A DNA stretch of 64,000 nucleotides from Tolypeutes matacus (GCA_026826555.1 JAKSZT010053764.1:18485533-18549532); one strand, 5' to 3'. Shown: positions 49,122 to 61,259, numbered from the stretch's first letter. Notes: generated by a model from the letters alone, not told the origin. Translations and numbers: made by a program.

Positions 49122-49315
49122 AGTAACAGTACTCTCTAGAACTGTCAGTGATGGTGGAGATGCTCATTATTTGCACAGTCCCTAACAGTAGGCATGAATC
49201 AGGCGCTACTGAGCACCTAAAATGCAGCAAAGTGACTGTGAACTTATTTAATTTTAAATATTAACTTTTAATAGCCATATGTGGCTACCAAATTAGACAG
49301 TGCAGAACATTTCTA
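49122..49315. mobile_element. Old DNA-transposon-like MER fragment
   Basis: 'ggcgctactgagcacctaaa', 'aatgcagcaaagtgactgtg' and 'aatagccatatgtggctacc' belong to a common mammalian MER repeat with an AT-rich centre. The family number is not assigned. Confidence 0.6.
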
Positions 49316-49414
49316 TCGTTGTATAAAAGTCGTTTCTAGTAAACATCACTCCACTGCCCCCACCAGCATACAGAAATACAAATGTAAGGTTCTTGGACCT
49401 TAGCATCAATGAAC

Positions 49415-49640
49415 TTATACAGTATAACCTGTGTCTGGCTTCTTTTGCTGAGTATGTTTTTGAAATTCATCCCTGTTGAAACATCAGTAATCTGTTCCTT
49501 TTAAATGCTCATTAGTATTCCATTGTGTGACTATATCACTGTTTATCCATCCCCCTACTGATGGACATTTGGATTGTTTCCAGTTATTTGGTTTTAGTGC
49601 TGCATATATTATGTATGATGTTCCAAATTAATTGAAGGGA
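49415..49640 (-). mobile_element. Old antisense L1 3' fragment
   Basis: 'gctcattagtattccattgt', 'actgatggacatttggattg' and 'gtttccagttatttggtttt' are the reverse complement of the L1 ORF2 terminus. Confidence 0.8.
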
Positions 49641-51830
49641 TAATTTATCTTGGTCTTGATCAAAGATAGTCAACTTATGATTCTATTATCAGCTTTCTGT
49701 GCTATCTTTAAAGATAGCTGTAATTCAGCACTGCTGAGTCATCAGTTGGTAGGTATTAACGAAATCACAATTAAAAAGACAAATGTATCAGAAAAAAAAA
49801 TGGTAATCAAAACCAAAATATACTTTGGGTAAGTGAGGGCAGGCAGGATTGGGGATGCTCCAGAGAACAGTAGCTTTGAATTATCTTGGCCTTTATCATT
49901 CTCTGTTATTACTGATAATTACCACATACCCACAGAATTCCAGATCTAATAAAGGAAGTTAGTAATATAGTAGTCTGTTTTCACAATGCTCTTAATAAAA
50001 TAAATGTTCAATAAATATTGGTTGAAATGAAACTATTCATTTTACATATGAGAGCTAAGACTCTAGGTATATCTTAATTGAAAAAAAACAACCAGATATT
50101 TAAAAATTTTAAGATTATGATCTTCTACTTTATAAAAGGATTCACCATAAATTTAGTAGTGAGTATTTACAGGACACATTACTTTTCAAAACTCCCATAC
50201 ATATTTTTCAGAAGCCTATCATATATATTTTTATATGCAGCTTTTCCTTCTTCAAAGCATTGAAAATACTGGAACAATTTATCCTTAAATATGCAGGAGG
50301 TATCAATGGGAGGAAATAACCTAATAACACTGATAAGGAAATCTATCATTAAGAATGTACCAAAGTATCTTTGAAAGTTTATAATCCATACATAATCAGA
50401 ACTTCATATATTTTTTAAGTGGTTTGGATACAGATGTGTTAATATCTCTGCCAATCACTTCAGTCTGAGAGCAAAGACAATCCAAATTTAAAGTACAAAT
50501 TTTAAATTGATTTTTGAGCATTTTATGGACAGGAAATGTATCTGGTACCATTTTAGGTGCTCAAGAAGTAATTATTACATTAACAGTTTAATTTTATTGA
50601 GAATAAATGTTAGATACTTGACTATCATAAGCACTAAGGAATGTTAGATACTTGTCATATACCATTTGTTGGATTCAGTGTGTGCTGCACTGTAACAGGT
50701 GATAACTGTTAGATAATGCTGGGTCTTTTCTATGGCTTCTCAACTAAGAACTTATTTCTGAAATATATGTTCAAAATATGTGAAATTGTAACTATGTAGC
50801 TTAACAAAAGGACCAAAAGGGGATCCTATCAGAATTGACTATAGGCAAAGGAATTTCTGCCTTTTATAAGTAATTATAGTACAAAACAATACATGCATAT
50901 GTAATAAAGCATGTTTTTGAATTCACAGCCTCAACTGGTAGCCTGGGTATTTCATTCACTGAACATTTCATTTATTAAACTCACTATTGTAGAAGTCATA
51001 TCGTCTGTTATCCTAAGGCAGGGAAAAATATTCTAAATCCTAACTTTTCAAGAATTCACTTAAGGAAATTTATCTATTCCTAACTTAGGAGTAGGTCAGA
51101 CCAGGAAGTCAGCAAAAAAATGTCTGAGCAGCTTAAAACTGATGTTACAATGTCTCTGTACAAAGGTCACACTTTTTCTAAAGGAGAATCCATTAAAGTA
51201 TCTATTTATACTCGAGACAATTTTGAACAAGCTTCATTATGTGCCTTCCTTGCCTGCAGATTAAAAGCAGTAAATTAAAAGGGTGGGGGAAGGATAATAG
51301 AACTATGTTCACTGATGGTAAGAAGCAACAGCTGACAGTGAGGAAACTCTAACAGACAATAGAACTAAAAAAAACTAAAAAAGCAAAGCTATTCAGAGCC
51401 ATGTAGCATAAGCAAACAGCTCTGCACAGCATTATAAGAATAACTGAGGACTTTACCTGTAAATGTAATAAAGTGAACATTTATAATAATGGCCACTTTT
51501 TATATAGCTGGAATGTATACCTTATTTCCCAAGCATACTTCAAAACTGGCTTATTAAACATGAAGAGTTTAACTGTAAGTGCTCACCAGTCATCTGTCTC
51601 AGTCCAGGACTTACTTGTGCTTCATGAAATGTTTTTGAGTTTACACTGTGGTCACCACTGTTCACTATTACATTATGACACATTATTGTAAGAACCTCTA
51701 AACACATGAGATTACTAAAAGCAACATTACTTTTGAAAATCCATTGTTGAAATAGTTGGTTCCTAAAACGTATTTACCTAATATTACATGACACAGAAGC
51801 CCCCAAATAAAACCACTTTTAGGATTCTGT
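49641..51830. other. No recognisable feature
   Basis: Unassigned AT-rich DNA. The words 'gactatcataagcactaa' (near 49,080 and 50,620) and 'ggaatgttagatacttg' recur, hinting at a small local duplication or a shared old repeat. Confidence 0.45.
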
Positions 51831-51831
51831 G

Positions 51832-51972
51832 TGCCTGTTTTCCCTAAAATGAGAATACTACTACCTAGCTAATAGGAGTTTCATAAGAATTAAATGAGAT
51901 AATGCATGTAAAACAGCACATTATCAGGAGCACAGAATATGTACTCAGTAATGGTTACTATTATGCTAGCAC
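51832..51972 (+). mobile_element. MIR SINE fragment (sense)
   Basis: 'ttttccctaaaatgagaata', 'aagaattaaatgagataatg' and 'acagaatatgtactcagtaa' match the 3' half of MIR. Confidence 0.8.
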
Positions 51973-52019
51973 TGTCAGCTCAAATCCTTTATTTTGCAGG
52001 TGCAAAATTAAGCCTCTAG

Positions 52020-52555
52020 GAAACTGATTTCCTAAGGCTCTACTTCTAATGTTATTGTCTTGAATAAGCGGCTTAGCCGCATGTATTGGAGATTTTGGAT
52101 ATTGGCAGGCCCTGGGGCATGTGCTTGCTGGACTCCAGTCTGCATAGAACCCGAGTACGTTTAAACCATGAGGTATCGGAAGTTGTGCTGTACCAAAGCG
52201 TGTTCGAGACAGCAGGTTGTGTGCTAATTTTCATCTCAGACGGAAGCCATTCTTCTACCTCCACAGGGCCGGGGACAGCAAGGCCTGTTAAGACCAAGTA
52301 ACCAGGGCTAAGGGCAAGTTATAGGGTTCGGGGTTGATCTAAATCCCAGTTCGACCAATTCTGTGCTTTAATTTTCACTAAATAGGGACGAGTACTTTAG
52401 AGCTGAAGACAACGGGAGATAAAAAAACTATTAGGATGCTATCTCAGGCAGGTATAGTTACCCCACCCCTCGATGCCTTCCGTTGAAGGGGACTCCCATG
52501 CATTTTCTCATTCTCCGGGTAGGGAACGATCTTGCTTCTTATCAACACTTACTCC
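52020..52555. other. CpG-island shore
   Basis: Base composition rises here and CpG becomes more frequent (cgagtacg, gtatcgg, gcgtgttcgag). A 13-bp palindrome 'gcggcttagccgc' lies at 52,068-52,080. No exon is recognised. Confidence 0.5.
52547..52552 (-). other. Candidate splice donor, minus strand
   Basis: Read on the minus strand the sequence is GGGA|GTAAGTG, close to the ideal donor. A second GTGAGT lies at 52,730-52,725. Both lie at the left side of the CpG-rich block and face away from the plus-strand exon, as expected for a divergent transcript. No minus-strand coding frame is supported, so this may be a non-coding partner. Confidence 0.35.
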
Positions 52556-53359
52556 CAGCCCTGTAGGTAGGGAGTGATGACCGCGGCTCTTCGCTCGGGA
52601 GTGAGAGCCAGACGTGCCTGGACTACTACCTCTCCCCGCCACACTGCCGCAGACCGCGGGAGACCCGCCCGCTGCCCACACGCGCCCCGGCTCGCCGCCT
52701 CTAAGATGGCGGAGGAGGCAGCTCACTCACGCCCCGCCGCCCACCGTTCTTGGAGTCGTAGCCTCAGAAGGCGGGAGCGGGCTGGAGAGCGGAAAGCAGG
52801 AGGGTGAAGGCGGCTCCAGTCCAGCGAGTGCCCCGGAGGCCTCAAGTGCTCAGGCACACGATAAAGCAAGAAGCTGCTGCGGCCAGCGACACCGCTAGCG
52901 CTTCAGAAGCGAAAAACGGCGGCATATCCGGGCCTCTGCGCTCGCCCCGCCCCGGAAATGGCGTTTCGGACGGGGGCGAAGGCCGCTCTTCAAAGGGGAT
53001 TCTTATCCCGCCATAGTCTCCTCACAAGTGCTTGGGGTTGTCGTCATACCGTCTTTCCCTCCCCCGTGTTAGCTGTTACCCTCTCGCGGCTGTGCGGCTT
53101 CTTTGCACAAAGCTGGCTGCTGAGACATACGGCTTGTGTTTCACGGAGTGAAAGTCCTCGCACCACGCCCTGAAACTCTCCAACACCCTTATCAGCGCGT
53201 GTAGTAGCGTTTCTCCGAGCAGACTTTGGCGACCTCAGTCCCGCCAAATCTTAAGTAAATTTCCGAGCCGTTCCTCGGAAACCCGGCCTCGCACCAACCC
53301 CCGACCCGGAGCTGGGGGGCTGTCAGTCACGCCGCGTTAAGTCCGCCCCTTCCGGCGGC

Positions 53360-53642
53360 TTCGTATGGCCCGCCTCCTCCCCTCTTCCCTCCTCCACCCC
53401 TCCCCGTGCGAGTGTCTCCCTCTCCCTCTCGCTCCCTCTCTCTCTCCCTCTCTCTCTCTTTTGTGAGTTATAGCAACCGTTGCCTTGTGAATCAAGCGCC
53501 ATAGTCACCGTAGTCCTGGCGACTGTTACCCATCAACAACAACTACTCCTCTCCTCCTCCTCCTCCTCTTCCTCCTCCTCCTCCTCCCCACCACCACCAT
53601 CTCCATCACCCACCAACAACACCACAATAATCCACAGCCAAG
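53360..53642 (+). other. Probable non-coding first exon (5' UTR)
   Basis: The stretch ends in CCAAG|GTGAAT, a fair splice donor at 53,642/53,643, and downstream sequence changes to a GT/CG-rich tract. Apart from one ATG at 53,364, near its assumed start, the 280 bases hold no ATG, as expected for 5' UTR. It contains two polypyrimidine tracts (53,395-53,462 and 53,545-53,598) and a short inverted repeat GCAAC-C-GTTGC at 53,473-53,483. The start is unknown; 53,360 is only a working limit. I do not recognise the gene. Confidence 0.45.
53545..53598 (+). repeat. (CTC)n/(CCA)n polypyrimidine tract in putative 5' UTR
   Basis: CTC triplets interrupted once by CTT, passing into CCA triplets. The plus strand is almost purely pyrimidine up to the CCA part. 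Such tracts can form triplexes; length is likely to vary. Confidence 0.93.
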
Positions 53643-53660
53643 GTGAATATTCTTCGGTCT

Positions 53661-53745
53661 CTACATGTGTGTGGGAGCGTGTGGATGCGTGTGAACGCGT
53701 GTGTCCGTGCGTGTGTTCGTGTGTGCGAGCTGAGTGTGGCTGTGC
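53661..53745. repeat. Alternating GT/CG-rich tract
   Basis: Interrupted tgtgtg/gcgtgtg words follow directly after the putative donor. Alternating purine-pyrimidine of this kind can adopt Z-DNA. It is not a pure microsatellite. Confidence 0.8.
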
Positions 53746-53917
53746 GGGGGTCTCACTCCTGACACCCGGGGCTGCAGCTGCGGCGCCGCAGCGGAGGGGC
53801 TCGGTCCCGCGAGCTTGTTTACAATAGACCCTGCGCGCCGCGACTGGGTCGGGGGTGTGGGCGCCGTGCAGCCCGCCCGTCCGCCGGCCCCGGCTCGCCG
53901 CTCGGAGCACTTCAGGG

Positions 53918-54025
53918 ATGGAGCGGGCTCTTGGGGGGCTGCGAGCCGAGCGGGAGAGGGAGCCACAGTTTCCCGATGCGGATGGTGGAGCTTTCCCTTG
54001 GGTCTGGTCTGAGGAGGAGGGTCAG
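53918..54025 (+). CDS. Possible alternative coding first exon, gene unknown
   Basis: An ATG in good context (cagggATGg) opens 36 codons that end exactly at a strong donor, CAG|GTGAAG (54,025/54,026), in phase 0. The peptide begins MERALGGLRAERERE and ends SEEEGQ; it is charged and has no known domain. Read through, the frame stops four codons later, so splicing would be needed. It could be an alternative first exon of the same gene as the exon at 53,642, or chance in GC-rich DNA. I do not recognise the peptide. Confidence 0.25.
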
Positions 54026-54045
54026 GTGAAGAGATAAGGATTTCC

Positions 54046-55477
54046 CCCCCCTTTCTTTAATTTTCTTCTTTTTTCAAAGCTGCTTGTTTCTTGCTTTTCA
54101 AAACCGAAATAGACAACAAAGTGCAAAGGGGGGGGGGGGTTGCAAGAGGTGGTGTGTCGTTGTTCACTTGTGGGGCCTTGTTATGGGTTTTGTTATTTTT
54201 AATTCTCGTACATCGTGGAACTTTTCCCACCTCCTATTCCCCTTCATTTTTGCCCTCTTTGCCTGGTGCTAAATGGGCTGCTCTTCTTTTACCATCATCA
54301 GCTTCACGATTTTCTTTTTTCTTTTAAAACTGTATTTTCTTTGTGCTGCAGTCTAAATATCCATTCAGCACTCTTCCCTCCCCCTCTTTCTTCTCCCCCC
54401 ACTCCCCTAGCACACACATTGAAACCCTGGGCCTCTTCTCTGGGCTCTTTTTTGCTGCACTGGAAAGAGAATTTTTTTTTTTTAAGACTCTTTTTCTGGT
54501 GTGTGTGTGCGCTTGTGATTTAAACCGGATGCGTGGCATCTGTGATACTTCGGCTAGTAGTTATTGACAGTGCTTTATCCTTCATGTGGAGATGGGAGGG
54601 GTAGTAGTGAGGTTCCATTTCACTTTGATGAACCTTCTTTTCCTACAGTGAAGTGTTAAGAATTTTCATTGTGGTATGAGACTTTGTGTGCGATCAACAG
54701 GGAAAGGACATAGGAAAGCTTTGTGAGAACTCAGTTTACAATGTTATTTGTGACAGTTATGGTACTTTAAAAGGTTTGTTTTTTTCATCTTCTCTGTTCC
54801 TTTTCCTTTGAGAGTTGAAATTGAAGTCAAGTTGTTCATAAAGAATGTATGAAGCTTCTCAACTTGAAACGTGTGTATATTTTACTTTCTTTGTGTTTGT
54901 TGAGATCTTGGCATATGTGTGCTTCGCATATTCTTTTTATTTACTTTTTGTTTTTTTTTTGTGTGTGTGTGGGGAATGGCTTAAACCTGCTCAGGAGAGA
55001 GAACTTTTGCCTTTTAAAAATCTTTCTTTTTAAAATTTACTTTTGTCTGATTTGTACTTGGCATCCCTAAAGTTGCAGGTTTCATAGTTAGAGTTAACCC
55101 AGTTTTACAGATTCCCTAAACTTGTTCATTTTGAAATCTAACTTTTAATTAATCTACTATCATTAAAGAGTTTTGATAATGACTGTGTGCTGAAACAGAT
55201 CTGATTATAGTAGCACATATTTGGGTTTCCAATTTAAAATTTTAAAATACTGATTTAAATAGTATTATATTTAATACTATATTAAATATATGTTGATTTA
55301 ACTGATAGAACAGCCTGTGAATAATGTGACTATTAATTATTCTTGAGATTGCCAATGAGCGGGTTGGGTAACTGCAATGCTATTAAGGCTAATATTTTGT
55401 AAAATGAGAGTTGGGGGTTTAAAGAAACTTTTCCCCTTTCAGTTCCTTTCCTTGAGAATGCTATTTTGTTAATTTTA
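54046..55477. other. Putative first intron, 5' part
   Basis: Base composition drops quickly to T-rich sequence with short G-runs (54,127-54,139) and T-runs. No exon or repeat is recognised. Confidence 0.5.
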
Positions 55478-55559
55478 TTTTTTAGGCACTACCGGGGATT
55501 GAACCTGGGACCTTGTATGTGGGAGGCAGGTGCTCAACTGTTGAGCTACACCGGCCCCA
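55478..55559 (-). mobile_element. tRNA-like head of a DAS-like SINE (antisense)
   Basis: 'aggcactaccggggattgaa' and 'gtgggaggcaggtgctcaac' are the reverse complement of the SINE head with its B box region. Only the tRNA-like part is present, preceded by a T-rich run. Flanking duplication is not clear. Confidence 0.85.
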
Positions 55560-58500
55560 GGAGAATTTAGATAATAGCTTGTTCTAAAAGAAATCTTTTT
55601 CAGGAATCGAATTCCTTCATTTTTATCCATCCCCTCCCCAATCCGGGTTCCATGCAAATCTCTAATACTAACTTGTATTTTTTCCTTCTGTTCAGATGAG
55701 GGTCAAATGCCTGAACACTTTTGGATGGTGAAGCTCCTGGCTCGTATAAACTCTCTGAAGTTAAAAAGGAGTTTTGCTGACTTAAGACAGTTTTAGACCA
55801 TATGCTATTTACTTTATAGTAGATTTTTAGTTGAGTAGCTTGTATATTATAATTTTATGGTTTGATATATTTACTTGAAGTGAATAAGAAATTTTGGGGG
55901 TGCATTTCACTCATTATACATATTGGGTTTCCTATAAATTTAGGTTTTCATTCAAGTCAGAGAGCAAAATTTAAGTTGAATTCTATTACCCATTTATAAA
56001 AGCACATATATGGGGTAAAAGTTGCTCTTGGAGATGCTTTGGGCTTAAATTAGTTGGCATTATTCATATAGATTAAATAGTAACCAGAAATACTTACAAA
56101 TGGTAATTTTAAAATCAAATAGTGGGAATTACTTAACATTTAGGTACTCAAATAGGCTCTATAGACTAATGAGTTTAATATACTTTAATCCTAAAAAAGT
56201 GTTTATTCTTTCTTTAATATTTTTCCTAGGAGGCATCATATTATGTACTGGTATTCTCTTACATTCTCAGTTTTCAGACTAATGGGAGTCTGTGAAAGTT
56301 ACCATGCTGGAAACTAAAACTGTTAAATAGGAGTCACTTTTAATTTGTTTTGTGTAGCTGAATGAGTAGCTGTGATTCAATGTTTATCATAATGTTTATC
56401 TCAATCTTTATCGATTGTTTTGCCTAAGAATTGCTTTAAATGGTATAGGCATATTTATGTAATGCATTTATAAGAAATATAATAAACTAAAATGTATTCC
56501 TAACAGTTTTTGCATCATTCCACAGTGTTCTTTATATGGAGTAGTTATGCCTAATTTTTAAGATATTATATTATTCCTCCAGCATTCAAGTACACTTGTA
56601 CTCTACTTACGTTTTCATCTAAAAAGTTTATAGATAATAAGTTTAATATTCTTTAATCCTAAACAAAGAAAAAATGTTTTGCCCTAAACAAATTTAATGT
56701 AAAATTTTTTTACCATTAAACATTAACAATTAAAAAAAAAAGAATTAAAATCAAGATAGAGGCAGTGCTTTATTTAAATGCTGGTATGTGTTACTTTTTG
56801 GTAACATTTTTCATTATTCTTGATAATGTTGGCATTGTGTGTACTTTCCTCTAAACTTCCAACTGAAAAAAAAATCAGTAGGTGGACTATATGATTTGCT
56901 TTTCAAATTTTAAAGTGTGTGTGTGTGGTTAAAGGGGTGTATATAGCACCAGATGGGTGGGAAGAATTTTAAAAAACAACTTGAAAAGTCTAGTAGGAAT
57001 GTTACTTTGTTCTTGATATCTAGATATCTAGAGTGAGACTATATTATAAGAAATGAGAATATATAAAGAAGTAAACTTTTAATATGTGTGTGAGGAGTCT
57101 GCTAGTTATTTTGTTTTTACACTAAGTTTAGCATAAAAATCCTTGATTTACTCTCAGTTCCTTTAATAATACTTAGTTTCTCTAACTGAATTATTGGCCT
57201 TTAACTCTATTTGGTATATGCTCCAAGAGGCAGAAGAGATTTTAAATTCCTCTCTGTTCACAGGTGCATAGTGTTCCCATATTTTGGAAATCCAAGATTA
57301 AGTGAATATGAGTAGATCTAGCTTGTTAGGGACAGATGGCTGCTTTAAACAGGTGTCACTTTCATTTCTAGTGCTTTGTGTTGGGACTTCCAGTGGTTCA
57401 CAAAAGGGTCATCTAAAGCAGGTGGCATCCATTCCTTTTGTTGCTGGTAAAATCTACTTTTAGAGTTAATTATTTTCCTAGGAAGAGGGCCTTTTTTTTT
57501 TTTTTTAAAGTAAAAGTTCTGAACTACTCAAGTCAAGATTTGGAGCTAACATAACATATCTTTGAATACCATTCTATTTTCAAGATGTTTTACTATAGAT
57601 TCTTTCCCAAAACACTTACCAATTATTAGTAATGGCAAATTTGAATACAGAAAAAGCACTCAGGAGCGCCTTACACACTCATTAAATAAGTCAATTTATC
57701 TGATTCAGAAAGCCAAGGCAGATTTAATAAAGTGAAATTGGGTTAACAGGACAAGTTAACTTTTGCCATTCCCATACTTAGTTACAGAAATTTTTTGAAC
57801 TGCATTATTTTAATTTAAATGTTATATGTGAAAAGGGAGTATTTTTGTTGCTTTAAAGTTTTAAATATTTTCAAACTAACATTTTTCTGACCTACTTCAA
57901 TTAATGATATAAGGTTTTTAGTTCTCTTTTAAAAGGAAAGTTATTTAAAGCATTATTAATGTACTTGAGTAAATAAAACAGTATGAACCTGCTAATATGT
58001 AAGGTTCAGTTTTGCTCTATGATTCTATCCTTTTTGTGGGAATTTTATATATCTAATAACAGATGCACCAGAGGGTGCTGTGCTGTTTGCAACATGAGAT
58101 ATTATCACAAAGAATGTGGACTGATTAGAACTTTCATTTAAATAAAAATTTTAATTATATATGCATTCACACATATAATAGCCTTATTTCTATGGAGTTT
58201 AAAATTTAATATAGCGTCTTAATTGGCACTTTCATGCCAAAGCCTCTCTCTTGTACTAATATAATATATATTAGCACAACATATAACAATATCAAGATTG
58301 ATATCTTTGGCATAGTCAGAATATCAACATTAGTCCTAAAAGCACACACATTTATCATCTTCTTAAACAAGTATTTCAATTTCTATCTCAAATTTAGTTT
58401 TAACTTGAGAATCATACTTTTTTTGGCAGTATGGTTTTGTAATCTGTGAGTTTGATGTTGGCACATTTCAATATATTGTGCATTCTTATCTGGCCAATAA

Positions 58501-59290
58501 AAACAACAACAATAATATTAAAAACTACCTAGAGAATTCAGTCCTAATTTCATGTTGGATAGTCTGGTTTGGTTAGTTTGACTTTATTATCTGACAGTTT
58601 TAGACTCTCTGCCTTACTCTCTCCCATATATTGACCAAACGGAATGGTCATATACTGCTTCCTGTAACTAAATATTTGTTCAGTGAAAAGATTTTAGGAG
58701 AACTATTGAGTCCAATCTTTTGGGCTTCTTTTTGCATTATTGACTTTTTCCACAGCAGTATATGCTCCAAAAGGCAAATACTAAAACAGTGATATTTAGT
58801 ATTTTCCTCAAGTAAGCTGAGACAGATACAGTTTCACAATTACAAAAAAAACCTTTTTTGTCCTAATGATGGATTTATCTATACCATTAACCTACATTGA
58901 ACGGCAATCAGTTAATTGTTATATTTCTTAAAAGTAACTTCATATTGAGGCATGGTATTTTATGTGTTGTAATGCTACAAAGATCCAAAACGTCAATGGG
59001 AAATAGCAATCTTTTAAAACATTAGTCTTGTTAAAATGGGTTAGACATTTTTCTTAAAAAAAAAAATCCTGGTTTTCTAATGTAATCCTACTGTTTACCA
59101 GTTAGCTTATGCCACTAAGATTTTAAAATTTATTATATGGCAAGTTGTATTCTTTAAAAACCTTTTTCTTTGAAGTTTTATGTTTCATATCAAAGGACAA
59201 GGTGTACTTAATGAATCAATTAAAAAATTGAATTGTGTTTAAAGTATCCATAAATAGGTATGTGTTTTGTTTTTTAAATAGATAGATGGG
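55560..59290. other. Putative intron; no recognisable feature
   Basis: AT-rich DNA for 3.7 kb with few repeats, unlike the L1-dense left half of the window. No exon is recognised. Confidence 0.5.
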
Positions 59291-59292
59291 AT

Positions 59293-59522
59293 AAGTATAT
59301 TGGTTAAGAACACAGGCTTTGAAGTCAGATTCCAGGTAAGTGTATTATCTTGGATCAGTTATTTATATTCACTGAGCTTCAGTTTTCTTATCTGAAAAAT
59401 AGGATCATCAGTACTTGCCTTTAGGGGGTTTTGTGAGGACTAAAGCAGGTAATTCATGTATGTGCTTTGCTTAGTACTTCATACAGAATATGTGCTCAAT
59501 ACATGTTGGCTTTTATTACTAG
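59293..59522 (+). mobile_element. MIR SINE (sense)
   Basis: 'ttggttaagaacacaggctt', 'tgaagtcagattccaggtaa', 'cttcagttttcttatctgaa' and 'atgtgctcaatacatgttgg' span nearly the whole MIR. Confidence 0.9.
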
Positions 59523-61255
59523 GGAATACTGAGAAGACACTATTCTAATCTTATTCCCATCCAAGAATCCTTCTAGTATACTCCTCTGACCACCACTTTT
59601 CTAAATGGAGCCCAAGTTTTGAAAGACTTTTTTCCCACTCATTAAATAATTATTCCTTCTTCCCCACTTTCTTGAATAAAGCAAAGACATGAAGCTATCA
59701 ATCACTGGTTTGGATTACCATTTGGTAACCAGTCTTATCACAGTATGTTAGTCCAAAGTTATGTTTTAATGTTATTCTGCACCCTTATTATGGGTAATGA
59801 AAAACCAAAATTAATGTACTCCTTACCACTTTTGCAAAACTCCTGGTCCAAGGATTTCAGACTAAGAACTAATGATGCAATATTTCATAAACTCTTACAT
59901 GTTCCTATTGTCCATTTCATTGTCCAAAATATATTTTATTTTTCATATCTGTTATACATGAATTAATTTGAAAACATTGTGAACCTTATTTATAAACTTT
60001 ATACTAAATGTTGCCATTATATATAATGAGAACAATAAATAGGTTTGTGAAGATAAGTTCAAGAAATTTTTTATAATTTTATAATATACTGCTTAGAATA
60101 GTTATTATTTAAGAGTAGAGAAATATGTGAAGTCACTACTTGTATACCTGCAGCAATAAGTAATAAGTATTTTTGGAATAATTTGCAAACTCCAATCTTG
60201 AGTTTTGTAAGGAAATCTTGGGACATTATCCAGCATAACATACAATATGAAAATAGGAAAAGTGTCATTATTGGCTCCTTTCCTTTACATATTAAAGATG
60301 TTTAAAGAAACATTTTCAAGTTGGCTGCTTTAAAGTTGCTATTCAGTCGTTGGCTGAATTTCTATTTTTTATGAACATTTTGATTTTAGAGTGATCTAAA
60401 TAGCCCTTACCTTTGAAATATGATTTATACATTCCAAATGAAAATTGACTTGATACTATAGGTCATCTTTTTGCTGAAGCATTGTGTATAGTGCAGGCTT
60501 TTTCCTGCCTACCTCATCTTACCCATTCATATCCTTCCCACCCTTCTTTAGTGTTTAATTAATTATATGACTTCCTTTACATTATTTTATACATAATTAT
60601 ACCAGCATATAAATTAGGTTGCTTTTCAGTTCAGCCATCTCCTCTGCTTCCTTTCTCCAATGAATTTGACACACATTCTTAAAGGAATATTTTGGAAAAG
60701 GCTAGGAAATGTAACTTAGATGGTAAGGTTATATATTATTCCTACCATTTCCAAACAACTCTTTCCATTTCTATCCATCTGACTATCCTCTTCAACAAAT
60801 ACCTATCATTGTTCCACTAGTGATATTACCCCAGCATGTTTTTGATCTAAAGGTTTTCTTCCTAAGGTATTGGCCTCTGGCGTTAATTCTCTAGTCCAAA
60901 AGCAGTGTGAGTGTACAATCACATATGTTTGCTTATTGCTCTTAACTCCTGGACTTCTCTTTCTCACTACTTTTATTAGAAGCAGTGGTGCCTAGTCAAA
61001 GGTACTGCTTGCCTTTGCTTTATGGTGTCTGGTCAGAACAACCAGAGGTTCCTGGTGCTTCCTATTTAGGCAAATATGGTAAGGCGTAATAAGAGCTGAA
61101 CCCAGGAAAACTAAAGGAATGAGGCAGCTGGCCTGGAAGTAAAAGTACATTTACATGGTGAGAGGAGACAGATATTTTGAGAGGTAATGGACAAAGGAGA
61201 GAGGGGAACTAGGCTGGGTAATAAAGGACTTCAAAAGTGCCATACAAAGGAGGGT
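59523..61255. other. Putative intron; no recognisable feature
   Basis: AT-rich unassigned sequence. Confidence 0.5.
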
Positions 61256-61259
61256 AAAG

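Larger units (their letters stand above)
52560..54045. promoter_or_regulatory. CpG-island promoter, probably bidirectional
   Basis: This block is sharply richer in G+C and CpG than anything else in the window, apart from short SINE bodies. I see YY1-like 'aagatggcgg' (52,703-52,712), ETS-like CCGGAAAT (52,952-52,959) and CTTCCGG (53,349-53,355), GC boxes ('ccgccccgcc', 'gtccgccccttcc') and E2F-like TTTGGCG/CGCCAAA as an inverted pair at 53,225-53,248. No TATA box is evident. These are marks of a housekeeping-type promoter with dispersed starts. Neither start site nor gene can be fixed from sequence alone. Confidence 0.88.

Noticed and set aside
52706..52807. ATG in the YY1-like motif giving MAEEAAHSRPAAHRS...
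   Set aside because: The frame stops after about 33 codons and has no donor in phase. The ATG is better explained as part of the YY1 site.
52958..53173. 71-residue frame beginning MAFRTGAKAALQRG, faintly like a mitochondrial targeting peptide
   Set aside because: No known protein match, stops within the island and has no supporting splice site. GC-rich DNA often has such frames.
53360..53642. Naming the gene from the 5' UTR
   Set aside because: I considered known genes with CTC-rich non-coding first exons but could not recall a sequence that matches, and no coding exon is visible; any symbol would be a guess.
53480..53827. Frame encoding a serine run followed by prolines
   Set aside because: It starts at TTG and comes from the CTC/CCA triplet tract of a probable 5' UTR; it crosses the candidate splice donor.
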